Shown here: in pieces, positions 41,349 to 51,054 of the stretch | Layout of the letters: every line of letters begins with the position of its first letter | How positions within the stretch are numbered: position 1 is the first letter of the stretch | Source of the DNA: Picochlorum sp. 'celeri' | Taxonomy: Eukaryota > Chlorophyta > Trebouxiophyceae | NCBI GenBank assembly: GCA_010909725.1 | Contig: JAACMV010000002.1 | Span: 62,001 to 126,000 of the forward strand | Reading direction: 5' to 3' | Length of the DNA: 64,000 bases | Program-made: the position numbers and the translations under genes | The notes under the pieces: model-generated | Database searches by the model: none | Seen by the model: only the letters and a program-made list of their open reading frames with translations | Told to the model about the DNA's origin: nothing

Positions 41349-42929
41349 ATGAGGGGAGCGCGGCTTGGATGTACTAGTAATGTGTCTTTGAATAGTCGAA
41401 GAGTATGTCGAGTAGCATTTCATGGTGTATCTGGAGTGGGAGGAGCTTGGGTGAAGTTGTGTCCTTTTGGGAACCGGGTTGCGGTTCCTGGCCTTTGTGT
41501 GTACCCGAGGAGTCTTCCTGATGGCAAAAGTAGCACCAGTGATGTTGGATCTCGGCATATGGACATGGATGGTGGCGATGAGGAGGAAAATGATGGGTTT
41601 TCTTTGGCTGATTTCAAATTGTCCCCAGAGAACAAAGTCATCCTTGCATGCGCGTTTTCATTTGTCATTGCCCAGATGGACAAGATCAACATCAGTATTG
41701 CAGTCATCGAGATGGCAAAAGACTTTGGATGGTCTCCAACAGTGATTGGTCTGGTGCAGTCATCTTTTTTCTATGGATATTTGCTCTCTCAGTTGCCAGG
41801 GGGCTACGCATCAACAAAGTTTGGTGGACGAAATGTATTGTATTTTGCCGTCATATCTTTTTCACTGTCAACAATGTGTATTCCTTTCGCTGCTAGCACA
41901 ATACCGGGACTCTTTCTGTCCAGGGCAGCGGTTGGTTTTGGTGAGGGACTGTTGCCTGCTGCAGTTACGGATTTGATTGCAAGAACTGTGCAGCCCTCAC
42001 AAAGATCAGGAGCCACGAGCTTTGTGTTTGGAGCACTACAGGTAGGCTCACTGGTTGGACTGACTCTTGCTCCCACACTTATTGATGTTTGGGGATGGCC
42101 CTCAGTATTTTATATGTTTGGCGGTGGGGGTCTGCTATTTTTTATTTGGTGGAACCAAGTTCTCACCGAAATCGAAAAGACAACTCCGGGTATATTTGCT
42201 CCTGTGGTGGACACGAGTGTCGTTCCTGAGAACTTGGAGGATGATCAAGTTCCATGGAGAGCATTTGCGAGGGCGAAACCTGTCCAAGCCCTTTGTTTCG
42301 TCCATTTCGTGCACAATTGGTTCCATTATACAATGCTAGCATGGCTACCTACATATTTGACAGATTCCATGTCATTGCCCTTATCAACCGCTGCAAAGAT
42401 TGCCCTTCTACCCCCAATTGCAGCATCAATAGTGTCGGGAGTTGCTGGCCCTTCAGCAGATGCATTAATCGCTAGGGGAATCCCAGTTGGTATAGTTCGA
42501 AAGTGCGCTCAGACAATTGCTTTCTTGGGGCCAGCATTGTGCCTGTCTGGTGCATCCTTCGTGGACGATGATCCTATATCATCAATAGCATTGATTACAT
42601 TATCACTAGGTATATCTTCCTTCTCGTTAGCTGGATTATACTGCAATCATGCGGATTTGTCTCCAAAGTATGCACCCGTGCTGATTGGTGCCACAAACAC
42701 TGTTGGAGCCATTCCTGGAATTGTTGGGGTTGTGTTGGTGGGAAAGATATACGATTCAACCGACTCATGGGCTCTGTCTCTTTTCGCGCCTGCAATTACC
42801 TTATTTGTTCTAGGTACTGTCGTGTTTTGGGTTAGTGGGACTGCAACAAGACAGAACTTTGAGAGGAAATCTAGAAATGTCAAATTTGGCTGGGAGGAAT
42901 ACTGGCCAAACATGAAAAAACTTCAATAA
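41349..42929 (+). CDS. PHT4/ANTR-type anion transporter (MFS), probably plastid
   Basis: This is a 12-helix major facilitator of the SLC17/PHT4 family. Plant members carry phosphate or ascorbate across plastid and Golgi membranes. Family hallmarks are present: AQMDKINISIAVIEMAKDFGWSPTVIGLVQSSFFYGYLLSQLPGGY in the first helices, then SRAAVGFGEGLLPAA. WLPTYLTDSM occurs in the second half. The N-terminal 90 residues are Arg/Gly/Val-rich and fit a chloroplast transit peptide. The product is 526 residues from the first ATG with no intron. The substrate cannot be assigned. Confidence 0.88.
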   Translation: MRGARLGCTSNVSLNSRRVCRVAFHGVSGVGGAWVKLCPFGNRVAVPGLCVYPRSLPDGKSSTSDVGSRHMDMDGGDEEENDGFSLADFKLSPENKVILACAFSFVIAQMDKINISIAVIEMAKDFGWSPTVIGLVQSSFFYGYLLSQLPGGYASTKFGGRNVLYFAVISFSLSTMCIPFAASTIPGLFLSRAAVGFGEGLLPAAVTDLIARTVQPSQRSGATSFVFGALQVGSLVGLTLAPTLIDVWGWPSVFYMFGGGGLLFFIWWNQVLTEIEKTTPGIFAPVVDTSVVPENLEDDQVPWRAFARAKPVQALCFVHFVHNWFHYTMLAWLPTYLTDSMSLPLSTAAKIALLPPIAASIVSGVAGPSADALIARGIPVGIVRKCAQTIAFLGPALCLSGASFVDDDPISSIALITLSLGISSFSLAGLYCNHADLSPKYAPVLIGATNTVGAIPGIVGVVLVGKIYDSTDSWALSLFAPAITLFVLGTVVFWVSGTATRQNFERKSRNVKFGWEEYWPNMKKLQ

Positions 42930-42979
42930 TATATCAGACGAATGCGCATGCTTAATGTTTCTTTTGTTACACGAATGAA

Positions 42980-44578
42980 TCATCGTCGCATTTGAATCCC
43001 TGCTCGAAGAACCTCATCAACCAGGAGTAGTTGGGAGGCAATCACAGGAGCACTCTGCAGCACCTGGCGCTTCACAATATAGTTATCATATATTCCTGAC
43101 AGATGTGGATCATTTGGAAGACCCGACGAAATATCAAATCCGACACACAAACCATCCGCCTGTTCCTCTGCAAGCGCTATCACAGTCTCCTGGGGATCAT
43201 ACCCAGAGTTCTCAGCCAATATTTTAGGGATGCCCATCAATGCTTCTGCAAAAGCTTCAATACCTATCTTACTCTTACCACTCACTTTTTTCATAGTATG
43301 CTCTCGCAAATGGGCTGCGCATGCTACCTCGAACGCTCCTGCACCTGGAACCAATGCTTCGTCATCCAGGCAATTCTTGACAGCCCTGAGCCCATCCCTG
43401 ACGGCATCCTTGAGTTGGGCAATGGTGTGATCATTAGGTCCTTTGATGAGAATCGTACACGACGTTGGGTTGGCTACATCCTCAACGAATGTATATTTTT
43501 CCTCTCCCAAAATATGCTCGTATACTTTTCCAGCCTTTCCCAGACAAGCAGGCTCCAACTCCTCCACAGAGTTGATTGTCAGCCCCCCGCAGGCAAGCTG
43601 CAGCCGCTCCATATTCCTCTTCTTTGCTCGTCGTAATGCCATAATACCTTCTTTAGCCAACAAATCTAGAGATTGCAGATCGATACCTTTCTGGTTCACG
43701 ACCAAGAAGGAAGAGTTTGAATCTGTGCACACCTGTCTCTTGAGTTGAATAATCCTCTGCACCTTTTCATCCGTCACAGCTCGCTCGGCAGCAACCAGCT
43801 TTTCCCGCTGCTCAGCACTCGAGTAGAAAAATCCAGAATTTACCTCTGACTTCTCATACTCCAAACTGATATTGCAGTTCAACACAAAGACATTCTCCAT
43901 AATCTTGGGCATATCCGGGTGTCTGGCTCCATGGTCCAAGACTAATCCACGAATCAACTTGGTATCAGAAGACAATTTATGGCGCATTGTCATAATCTCT
44001 ACCATGTGCAAATCTATTGGCTGATCTGGCTTCTTGATTGTCAGCACAGCATCAACAACAGCATCTGTCAACTGATCAGCAAGCTGCTCCCTCAACTTTG
44101 TCCTCAAAGACGTCCGAGCCACACAATGCAGAGTCTCTCTATCTTCTGCACCTACATCCTCCTTATATTCCTTTAAGAACTCAACAGCCGCCCTCTTTGC
44201 CACCTCATATCCCTCAGAAATCACCCTTGGATGCACACCCTCTGACAAATACCGCTCCGCCTGCTTCATCAGTTCACCAATCAACAACACCGTAGACGTC
44301 GTTCCATCCCCTGTTATATCGTCCTGCGCCACCGCAGCACGAGCAATCATCACAGCCGTTGGATTCTGAATCTGCATCTCCCTCAACAAGACATTGCCAT
44401 CCTTGGTCAACTTGATATCTCCAGCCCCTCCAACCAACATCTTAATGGTCCCTTTTGGACCCAAATTCGTCTTCATCACATCATACAACCCTTTGGCAGC
44501 ATTGATATTCATAAACAACGCAGCCTGACTCCCCATCACTTCTGCATTCGCGTTCAAGCTCCTCACACCGCTAGACAT
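42980..44578 (-). CDS. CCT6: CCT6, T-complex chaperonin subunit zeta
   Basis: CCT6 is one of eight subunits of the cytosolic group II chaperonin that folds actin and tubulin. The N-terminal [23 protein letters not shown] is specific to the zeta subunit. ATPase motifs follow: [13 protein letters not shown], the [10 protein letters not shown] loop and the late GAGAFEVA. The 532-residue length is normal, and no intron is needed. The gene is convergent with the PHT4-type gene, 50 bp apart. Confidence 0.96.
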   Translation of the reverse strand: MSSGVRSLNANAEVMGSQAALFMNINAAKGLYDVMKTNLGPKGTIKMLVGGAGDIKLTKDGNVLLREMQIQNPTAVMIARAAVAQDDITGDGTTSTVLLIGELMKQAERYLSEGVHPRVISEGYEVAKRAAVEFLKEYKEDVGAEDRETLHCVARTSLRTKLREQLADQLTDAVVDAVLTIKKPDQPIDLHMVEIMTMRHKLSSDTKLIRGLVLDHGARHPDMPKIMENVFVLNCNISLEYEKSEVNSGFFYSSAEQREKLVAAERAVTDEKVQRIIQLKRQVCTDSNSSFLVVNQKGIDLQSLDLLAKEGIMALRRAKKRNMERLQLACGGLTINSVEELEPACLGKAGKVYEHILGEEKYTFVEDVANPTSCTILIKGPNDHTIAQLKDAVRDGLRAVKNCLDDEALVPGAGAFEVACAAHLREHTMKKVSGKSKIGIEAFAEALMGIPKILAENSGYDPQETVIALAEEQADGLCVGFDISSGLPNDPHLSGIYDNYIVKRQVLQSAPVIASQLLLVDEVLRAGIQMRR

Positions 44579-45323
44579 CTTGAAATCAACCTCTGTAAAA
44601 TATCAAAGCACTATAAAATACCAGAAAATCCAATGAGACCCCTGTCAAAACCAAAAGTCGCCGATCGACCGATCAATCCAAACTCCAACTCGTTCAGTCG
44701 TCTCAGGTAGAGCCCCAGTATATGCTATCCAACCACAGCTATGAATTCAAATGGATATATACTTGTATTCAACAGTGCCCATTGTCGGAAACATGGCCCT
44801 ATATTCGAATCCCGTCAACCTCATTTGTTTCAATTGACAAAGGTCCTATCCAAGAGTACCTTGGATAGGACATGGCGCAATCATTGGCGTTGGAAGGGTC
44901 CATGCAGTCAACAAGAGCCATTCTTTCACCACTCGTCTTCAGAAGAAGGACCGACGAGGCCAGGGCATTGCCCATCCATGCCCAGAGAGATACACATCTC
45001 CCTCGGGGGCCGAGCATGAGCATTACCATCAGCAGTGTGGGATTTGTGTTGTCCATCATGGCACATGGGCAAGAGCCTATGCTTGGGAATCTGTAGAATG
45101 GAGACGAAACTGCAAACCAGACACGCATTTGCTCATAATTAAAATAATACGAAATTTGGTGTGCAACGGTATGCCATATGGTCGTGGTGTGCGGTTGAAA
45201 ATTGAAATTGTACATCCGACAGACGTGCGTTGGAAGAAAAAGGTTGGCGAGGTTTGTGGCGACGGAGGCACTATATCCGTTATGGATATGCTTGGGTGAT
45301 TTTTTTCATTCGCGTGATTGAGA
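44579..45323. other. 745-bp divergent interval between CCT6 and CXC genes
   Basis: This interval holds both promoters and a 12-bp inverted repeat (listed separately). Directly after the repeat an ATG at 44872 opens a plus-strand frame of 74 codons to 45096. It has a basic middle (FRRRTDEARALP) and one possible membrane helix (SMSITISSVGFVLSIMAHG). It could be a small tail-anchored-type protein, but the minus strand is also open there and I could not choose, so no gene is called. Confidence 0.4.
44843..44871. repeat. 12-bp perfect inverted repeat
   Basis: GTCCTATCCAAG and CTTGGATAGGAC are exact reverse complements with a 5-nt loop (AGTAC). The downstream arm ends one base before the ATG of a 74-codon open frame. 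Confidence 0.75.
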
Positions 45324-46469
45324 ATGGAAGAGCAGAGGCAGCGGCGGAAGCGGACTGCACGGGGGGAGGAGGTCTCGCCTTCTGGGCAGGAGGGGAGGAG
45401 TTCTGGAATGCCCCCTTGGCGTGGTATATGGGGGCAGCAGTTGGCGGTGCCGGCGAGAGTGTCATCTCCTTCCAAGTCTATAGAGAGGAAGAAGTGCAAT
45501 TGCAAGAATTCTAGGTGTCTGAAGCTATACTGTGAGTGCTTTGCTGCTGGGAGGTACTGTGATGGGTGTAATTGTGTGGATTGCCATAATAATGAGGAGC
45601 ATGCGAGCGCTCGTGATGAAGCTGTGGCGAATGTGTTGGAGAGGAACCCGAATGCTTTCCGGCCAAAGGTGGTTGAGGGGGAGAAGCATCATAAGAAAGG
45701 GTGCAATTGTAAGAAGAGTGGGTGCTTGAAGAATTACTGTGAATGCTTTCAAGCTGGGGTGCTGTGCACGGAGAGTTGTGGATGTGTAGGTTGTAAGAAT
45801 TTTGAAGGGAGTCCATTCAAGACGGCACTGCAGTATGAGGGGGAAAACACGGGTACTTTGCCGGGCACAGGGGAGACGATGCGAGCAGCAAGGCAGAGCA
45901 TAGCAAGCCCAGTGCAGTTGTCTCCTCAGAAGGCTCCGGCTCCATTCGTTGCACCTCTGCAGGCAGCATTGACATTAGAACAGCATAATGAGACACGGGC
46001 CATGTGTGTGCAAGATGTTGTCACGCCGGAAGTTATTGAACAGGTCTGCACGCTGTTGATGCTGCTGGCAGATGAAAACTTGGAAAAACTCCAACAGTCA
46101 AACGAAATAGTTGACGGCATTTTGTCTGGAAATACCGAATTATTGAGTTCACTTGATGTTGATCAGGTGACGTCATTTGTGGAGGGATTGACATTGTGGA
46201 GTCGTGAGCAAGAGCGTATTATAGATGAAGAATTTGTGTCAACTGCAAAAAAGATATGTCAGACAATCGATGAAAAGATTGCAGAAAAGACAAGAATGTT
46301 CCAGATGCACCAGAACATGTTGATTCAGTCGCTACTTGCCCAACAGCAGCAGGGAAGGTTGTTGAGATCGCCTCCTCGACCATTGTACATGAGCCATGGG
46401 GCATCTGCGCAGGAGCAGGCGCCTCGAGAACACCAGCAGGATGAAACTCGACCAAAAGACCATAGATGA
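45324..46469 (+). CDS. CXC/CPP (tesmin/TSO1/LIN54-like) transcription factor
   Basis: Two cysteine-rich CRC repeats define this DNA-binding family, which acts with DREAM/MuvB complexes in cell-cycle gene control in animals and plants. Repeat 1 (about residues 57-97) is KKCNCKNSRCLKLYCECFAAGRYCDGCNCVDC. After the RNPNAFRPKV spacer, repeat 2 (about 126-160) is GCNCKKSGCLKNYCECFQAGVLCTESCGC. The spacer RNPxAF is the conserved minor-groove contact. The C-terminal 200 residues are Gln/Leu-rich and helical, including a long segment near EEFVSTAKKICQTIDEKIAEKTRM. The start is the ATG at 45324. Confidence 0.93.
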   Translation: MEEQRQRRKRTARGEEVSPSGQEGRSSGMPPWRGIWGQQLAVPARVSSPSKSIERKKCNCKNSRCLKLYCECFAAGRYCDGCNCVDCHNNEEHASARDEAVANVLERNPNAFRPKVVEGEKHHKKGCNCKKSGCLKNYCECFQAGVLCTESCGCVGCKNFEGSPFKTALQYEGENTGTLPGTGETMRAARQSIASPVQLSPQKAPAPFVAPLQAALTLEQHNETRAMCVQDVVTPEVIEQVCTLLMLLADENLEKLQQSNEIVDGILSGNTELLSSLDVDQVTSFVEGLTLWSREQERIIDEEFVSTAKKICQTIDEKIAEKTRMFQMHQNMLIQSLLAQQQQGRLLRSPPRPLYMSHGASAQEQAPREHQQDETRPKDHR

Positions 46470-46518
46470 CAGATATATATATACCACGATGACGACGTTT
46501 TGATTAAATTACAAGTAA

Positions 46519-47277
46519 TTAATACAAGGTCAGGAGTGCAAACGCTGTGTACATGAGAATGCATGGATAGGTAACCACCAGCATCTGCCCTCGCAGCAAC
46601 TGACTCCTCAATATGAACAATTTGGACGCTGTAATAGCCGCCCAAAATACCGCAATTATTGCTATAACGATTGTAACAATCGATCTCCTCGGAAACATGA
46701 GTGACAGCATGGCATGAATCACGAGAGGAATGAGGGAATATCCAACTATTGAGCAACATGAATACAGATCCAGCTTTCTACCCTCTTCCCCAGTTTCATC
46801 ATTTCCCGACGCTATACTGCTCAAGATGAACCATAAAAGCACAGATCCAACCACCATCCATCCTAAAATATACCCAAAATGCAGTTTTCCAACCAAGAGA
46901 TGGGCCATGGCAAATATCGACATGAATATGATTGGGCCTCCCAAATCCAATGAATCCGCATCTGTTTCAGAAAATCTAAATGTCAAGATAGACTTGATCC
47001 TATGAAGTATTGCTGGGACATCGATGCCCAATTCTTCCAGAAGAGGTGCATCCTCATCAAATGTCCCATACTCTCCCCCAACCCCACCTCCACTATACGC
47101 GTACTGAGCTGGGTTATACGGTGCCGCCTGGGGATGAACATTCGACCCATACATACCCCCACTACTCATATTTCCCATGGCAGCCCCAGGCGTTCCGGAA
47201 GAGTACCATTCTACATTCTGTTGCTGCTGGTATTGCCCAAAAGAACCATACTGCTGCTGCTGTTGAGACGATGCCAT
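46519..47277 (-). CDS. YIP1/YIPF5-type Golgi membrane protein
   Basis: YIP1 family proteins bind Rab GTPases and work in ER-to-Golgi transport. The 252-residue protein has the typical layout: a Gln/Gly/Tyr-rich cytosolic N-terminus (about 75 residues), PLLEELGIDVPAILHRIKSIL, then five membrane helices including DLGGPIIFMSIFAMAHLLVG, FGYILGWMVVGSVLLWFIL and YSCCSIVGYSLIPLVIHAML. The DLGGP and GYSLIP blocks are family marks. The start ATG is at 47277. It is convergent with the CXC gene, 49 bp apart. Confidence 0.9.
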   Translation of the reverse strand: MASSQQQQQYGSFGQYQQQQNVEWYSSGTPGAAMGNMSSGGMYGSNVHPQAAPYNPAQYAYSGGGVGGEYGTFDEDAPLLEELGIDVPAILHRIKSILTFRFSETDADSLDLGGPIIFMSIFAMAHLLVGKLHFGYILGWMVVGSVLLWFILSSIASGNDETGEEGRKLDLYSCCSIVGYSLIPLVIHAMLSLMFPRRSIVTIVIAIIAVFWAAITASKLFILRSQLLRGQMLVVTYPCILMYTAFALLTLY

Positions 47278-47500
47278 CACAATATGACCTATATAAATAT
47301 ATGTAATTCAATTATCGATTCTTCCACGCTATCCTACAGTCGCTCGCCACAGGTGACTTGATAAACAACAACAATCAAGGATCCGAGTGCCTGTCCCATG
47401 TATACATTCCAGCGATGACTCCTGATAGACCATATGGATTTTTTAATTAAAGATATTCCATCGGAAGCGTGTTTGAAAGTCAAGCATTGTGTTGTACGCA

Positions 47501-48013
47501 ATGTTTTTATTACGATATTCGAGCATGGCCATTCCATGGAATGGCCGTTGGTTTGGTGCTCCATCACAGCCTTGCTCAGGATATTTCCCTTGTAAAAAGG
47601 AATCCAGCATGTTCTATTCCTTCATGGTACCAACAGTAGTCCCTCAGACACCGAATGAGCTGCTGAGGGAGCATACCACGTACGAAGAGACTGTTGGAAA
47701 AGAAGACATCCTCTGCGAAGAGTTTGATAAGATACATCAGTACATGCATGGACAAGTAAATGAAAGAAACGCGAAACTGTACATGTATATGCCGAAAAGG
47801 AGCGACGTACAACAAGTTGACGGTACTCAGGAGGGGAGAGGAGCTCCTCAGGACGACGACGACGATTTGTCAGGTGATCAAAGCTCAGCTTCTTCTCTCC
47901 ATTCATCACCATCAAGCTTTGAAGATCTTGCTGGGGATCCTGGAGATCTCATAGCTCAATTAGAGAGGATACCTGTGTCTAATGGTGCCGAACTAGACGA
48001 GTTTTTTGATTAA
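47501..48013 (+). CDS. unknown acidic protein upstream of SNM1
   Basis: I do not recognise the family. From the ATG at 47501 the frame gives 170 residues. The central part (TPNELLREHTTYEETVGKEDILCEEFDKIHQYMHGQ) is helical and charged. The C-terminal third is Ser/Asp-rich and acidic (DDDDDLSGDQSSASSLHSSPSSFEDL), ending AELDEFFD. No membrane segment is seen. A later Met (MFYSFMV, near 47610) is another possible start. Its stop is only 12 bp before the SNM1 start on the same strand, so the two may share a transcript. Confidence 0.6.
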   Translation: MFLLRYSSMAIPWNGRWFGAPSQPCSGYFPCKKESSMFYSFMVPTVVPQTPNELLREHTTYEETVGKEDILCEEFDKIHQYMHGQVNERNAKLYMYMPKRSDVQQVDGTQEGRGAPQDDDDDLSGDQSSASSLHSSPSSFEDLAGDPGDLIAQLERIPVSNGAELDEFFD

Positions 48014-48025
48014 TAGTGCTACCTC

Positions 48026-49264
48026 ATGGCAAGTCAAGTGAAGGATTTGAAGCGTGTGCCCGGCACGAATTTCGTAGTAGACGGGTTCAATTTTAGATAT
48101 GGTCCGTTTGTGAGGCGCTTTTTCTTGACGCATACACACTCAGATCATACGATAGGGTTGACAAAGGGTTTCGATCAGGGGTACATTTATTGCAGTGAGG
48201 TTGCTGCAAGACTGTTGATATACGACATGGGTGTCCGTCGAGATGTTATTCGTCCTCTCAAGGTGGACTGTACGATAATGTTGGACGGTGTTGCCGTGAC
48301 GCCAATTGGCGCGAATCATTGTCCAGGCTCGGTGTGCTTTCTCTTTGAAATGCAGGATGGGAAGCGCATCCTTCATACTGGTGACTTTCGATGGAGTGAC
48401 GAATTGCATGGGAGGCATCCGCTCTTGATGCGGTCGAAAATCGATACTCTGATGCTTGATACCACATATTGTGATAAAAAGTGGGTGTTTCCACGACAAG
48501 AGGATGTAGTTGATGCACTAGCACGGCATGTTGGACAATGCATTTCACAGACCCAAAAGAAAACCTTGTTCGTTTTTCAATCATATCACATTGGGAAAGA
48601 GAGGGCTTATTTTGGGGTCGCCGAACGGTGTAATTTGAATGTGTATGCAAATCCAAACAAGAAAAAGGTGCTGAATCTGTTGGACTTGCCAGATGCATGG
48701 ATGAAGTTGCTTGTGGATGATCCTAACAAGGCACAGATTCACATTGGGACAATGAAGCACCAAAGATACCCAGAATCCCTTGAAGAAGATATCAAGTCGA
48801 CCCCTTGGGCAGAAGCGGTCATTGTACGCCCAACTGGCTGGACATATCGTGGCGGGAGTGGTTCTCAGAATGAGAACATCCTCTCTGAAAGGCGGGTGTG
48901 TCAAAATGTGTCCATTTTATCTGTATGCTACTCGGAGCATAGCAGCTTTGAAGAGCTGCAATCTTGTGTCCGAACTCTCAAGCCCAAGAAGATTATACCC
49001 ACGGTAAATGCAGACACTCCAGAAAAGTCTGCAAAATTAGTCGACAAATTGTGTGGCCTCATGGACCTGTCTTCTGACAAGAGTAGAATTGTAGCATACT
49101 TGAACAAGCGCGCGTCAGTACAAACAGACACAGAAAAAGAAAAGCATAATGACGATCCTACAGTGAATCTAGATGATGTGGATATCAGAGAACAGGAAAA
49201 GATTTGGGATTCACTGGTATCCAAGAAGAAGGCAAAAATTCACCATTTTTTCAAGAAGAAATAA
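48026..49264 (+). CDS. SNM1/DCLRE1A-type DNA cross-link repair nuclease
   Basis: This is a metallo-beta-lactamase/beta-CASP 5'-3' exonuclease of the SNM1/PSO2 family, acting on interstrand cross-links and ends. The catalytic motif is FFLTHTHSDHTIGL (HxHxDH). GANHCPGSVCFLF and ILHTGDFRWS carry further metal ligands, and LMLDTTYCD follows. The beta-CASP domain shows FQSYHIGKERAY, and VCYSEHSSFEEL holds the terminal His motif. The 412-residue protein lacks the long N-terminus of animal SNM1A. The last residues, AKIHHFFKKK, resemble a degenerate PCNA-binding box. The start ATG is 12 bp after the upstream stop. Confidence 0.93.
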   Translation: MASQVKDLKRVPGTNFVVDGFNFRYGPFVRRFFLTHTHSDHTIGLTKGFDQGYIYCSEVAARLLIYDMGVRRDVIRPLKVDCTIMLDGVAVTPIGANHCPGSVCFLFEMQDGKRILHTGDFRWSDELHGRHPLLMRSKIDTLMLDTTYCDKKWVFPRQEDVVDALARHVGQCISQTQKKTLFVFQSYHIGKERAYFGVAERCNLNVYANPNKKKVLNLLDLPDAWMKLLVDDPNKAQIHIGTMKHQRYPESLEEDIKSTPWAEAVIVRPTGWTYRGGSGSQNENILSERRVCQNVSILSVCYSEHSSFEELQSCVRTLKPKKIIPTVNADTPEKSAKLVDKLCGLMDLSSDKSRIVAYLNKRASVQTDTEKEKHNDDPTVNLDDVDIREQEKIWDSLVSKKKAKIHHFFKKK

Positions 49265-49333
49265 ATAATACCATCATCGTACGTAACAGTCACATAGCTA
49301 CATGCATATATATACTAATATATAATACCGTCA

Positions 49334-50740
49334 TCACGTCCAAGGATAGAAATTCGGAAATAGCAAGGTTCCAACGGCAATATAAGAGAATAACCATGTC
49401 CATATGAGATATTGCTGCAATGCAGAACCATTCAGCATTCGTTGAGCCAAGTACCAGAACAGTAGGGGGCTTGAGGACAGAAACCTCGTTGCCACATTGA
49501 CATGCATGACCAGAGTTGCTACAGCAGTCATGAGTGCCAAATGGTACACAAATGGTCCGATTTGAGGCTCAAGGATGCAGCTTGTATACTCAAGTCGCTG
49601 CTTGGTTCCCCTCACTCTATCAATATACCATGAGGCACTCTCAAATGGCACAAGGGATAATGTGCAAGCTCGTTGAATACTAAAAAATGTCCATGTCCAA
49701 CAGGCAGAAACGGATAGAGCAATGACTGGTATAGATTGTACAACAAATGGCAACCTGATAAGTTTCTCATAAAAGTGCAAAAAGCCCACATCCCAATACT
49801 TTTGCTGAATGTATCCATATATTGACGGGAAACGAGCTTGGCACCACTCAGGCTGCTGTGCTTGCCCTCGACAGAACACCATCCATCCATATACTTGCAT
49901 CCCAATGTACGGGGCACACACACATACACAGCCCAAGGATGTCATGATACCATATTTCACCTTTGCAAGGATTGATGGTGTGTACCCTCTCAACATGTTT
50001 GACACATACAGGTGCAAAAGAAACCAAACAGCCAATGTCCCATTCGATCGACACAAGCTCGCTAAAACGAAGAAAACGATGCATGTCCAATAGCGTCCAT
50101 CCCCGATTCGCTGTACCTGTTCCAAAAGAACAAGGCCAGTCCACGTACAGAAGGCAAATAAAGATTCGGTGTACACCGCCGAGTAGAATACAGACGCAGG
50201 ATTCCAGCAAAATAACACTGTGGAGAGCCACACTATTGATTTATTTCTGACGACCAATAAACCTAGCCGATACAAGGACAGCGCAGCACCACAAAAGGCC
50301 ACCATACTAATCCCAACACCAGTCAAACCATACACCATGCGTACAAGATGCATTGGAATCTCCTTCTCCTCGACTGAATACAGCGCTCTGTAGACCATTC
50401 CAAACAACCATCCTCCACCTCGCATCAACCACGGCAACAAAGGAAAAAACGCAAAGATTTGATCGCTCTCATATCCACACTGAGCAATTCTCATAAAGTA
50501 CACTCCATCCCAAGGGACAAATTCCTCCACGAGCCTCTCCATATATCCCACCGTAGGTGCAGAATCATACTCATGTACATTCCCTGTGTTACAGGGATAG
50601 TACTGCAAGTGAGCAGAGGTGGACAAATCCTCAAACAGACCATCCTGGATCGCCATAAGGCCAGTTGTCACCAGCCTGGACACCAGTGCCATCCATATCA
50701 CCCGTTCCTCCTCCTTACTCCTTAAAAACGCCATGATCAT
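49334..50740 (-). CDS. PIGV: GPI mannosyltransferase 2 (PIG-V)
   Basis: PIG-V adds the second mannose to the GPI anchor in the ER lumen, using dolichol-phosphate mannose. The 468-residue protein has many membrane helices. Its conserved lumenal block EFVPWDGVYFMRIAQCGYESDQIFAFFPLLPWLMRGG contains the family WD(G/S) and FFPL motifs. ERVIWMALVSRL is at the N-terminus, and CWNPASVFYSAVYTESLFAFCTWTGL is a further family block. It starts at the ATG at 50740 and has no intron. It is convergent with the SNM1 gene, 69 bp apart. Confidence 0.9.
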   Translation of the reverse strand: MIMAFLRSKEEERVIWMALVSRLVTTGLMAIQDGLFEDLSTSAHLQYYPCNTGNVHEYDSAPTVGYMERLVEEFVPWDGVYFMRIAQCGYESDQIFAFFPLLPWLMRGGGWLFGMVYRALYSVEEKEIPMHLVRMVYGLTGVGISMVAFCGAALSLYRLGLLVVRNKSIVWLSTVLFCWNPASVFYSAVYTESLFAFCTWTGLVLLEQVQRIGDGRYWTCIVFFVLASLCRSNGTLAVWFLLHLYVSNMLRGYTPSILAKVKYGIMTSLGCVCVCAPYIGMQVYGWMVFCRGQAQQPEWCQARFPSIYGYIQQKYWDVGFLHFYEKLIRLPFVVQSIPVIALSVSACWTWTFFSIQRACTLSLVPFESASWYIDRVRGTKQRLEYTSCILEPQIGPFVYHLALMTAVATLVMHVNVATRFLSSSPLLFWYLAQRMLNGSALQQYLIWTWLFSYIAVGTLLFPNFYPWT

Positions 50741-51054
50741 CCTTTAAATCATAAATGTCATCCTTCTCCAACCATTCGAGCCCATATTTGAGCAATGCAA
50801 TATTTTTTCTTTGAAAAACATCTGGCTCACTGAGGTCACATCTGACCGTCTTTGATTCTCACAGCCGAGTACTTGGATACTCCCCTGCCCAACCATGACA
50901 CTGTTCCAATACTCTCTTGAATCCATATTCGTAGTACCGATTCTGAGGGAGTATTGACGAAAAGGATGCGTGCTCTCAGGGCGACTCAAAAGATCTCTTA
51001 ATAAAAAGGAACAAGAATACCTCATGGCCTCTCCGTGAATTTAATTGATTTACT
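50741..51054. other. divergent promoter region between PIG-V and GT32-FkbM genes
   Basis: This 314-bp interval separates two divergent glycosylation-related genes. No gene or strong repeat is seen. Confidence 0.4.

Noticed and set aside
44799..44820. B-box-like ATTCGAATCCCGTC
   Set aside because: The GG of GGTTCGAATCC is missing and no cloverleaf could be built upstream.
44799..45215. 138-codon minus-strand frame between CCT6 and CXC genes
   Set aside because: It competes with an open plus-strand frame, spans the hairpin, and shows no recognisable domain.
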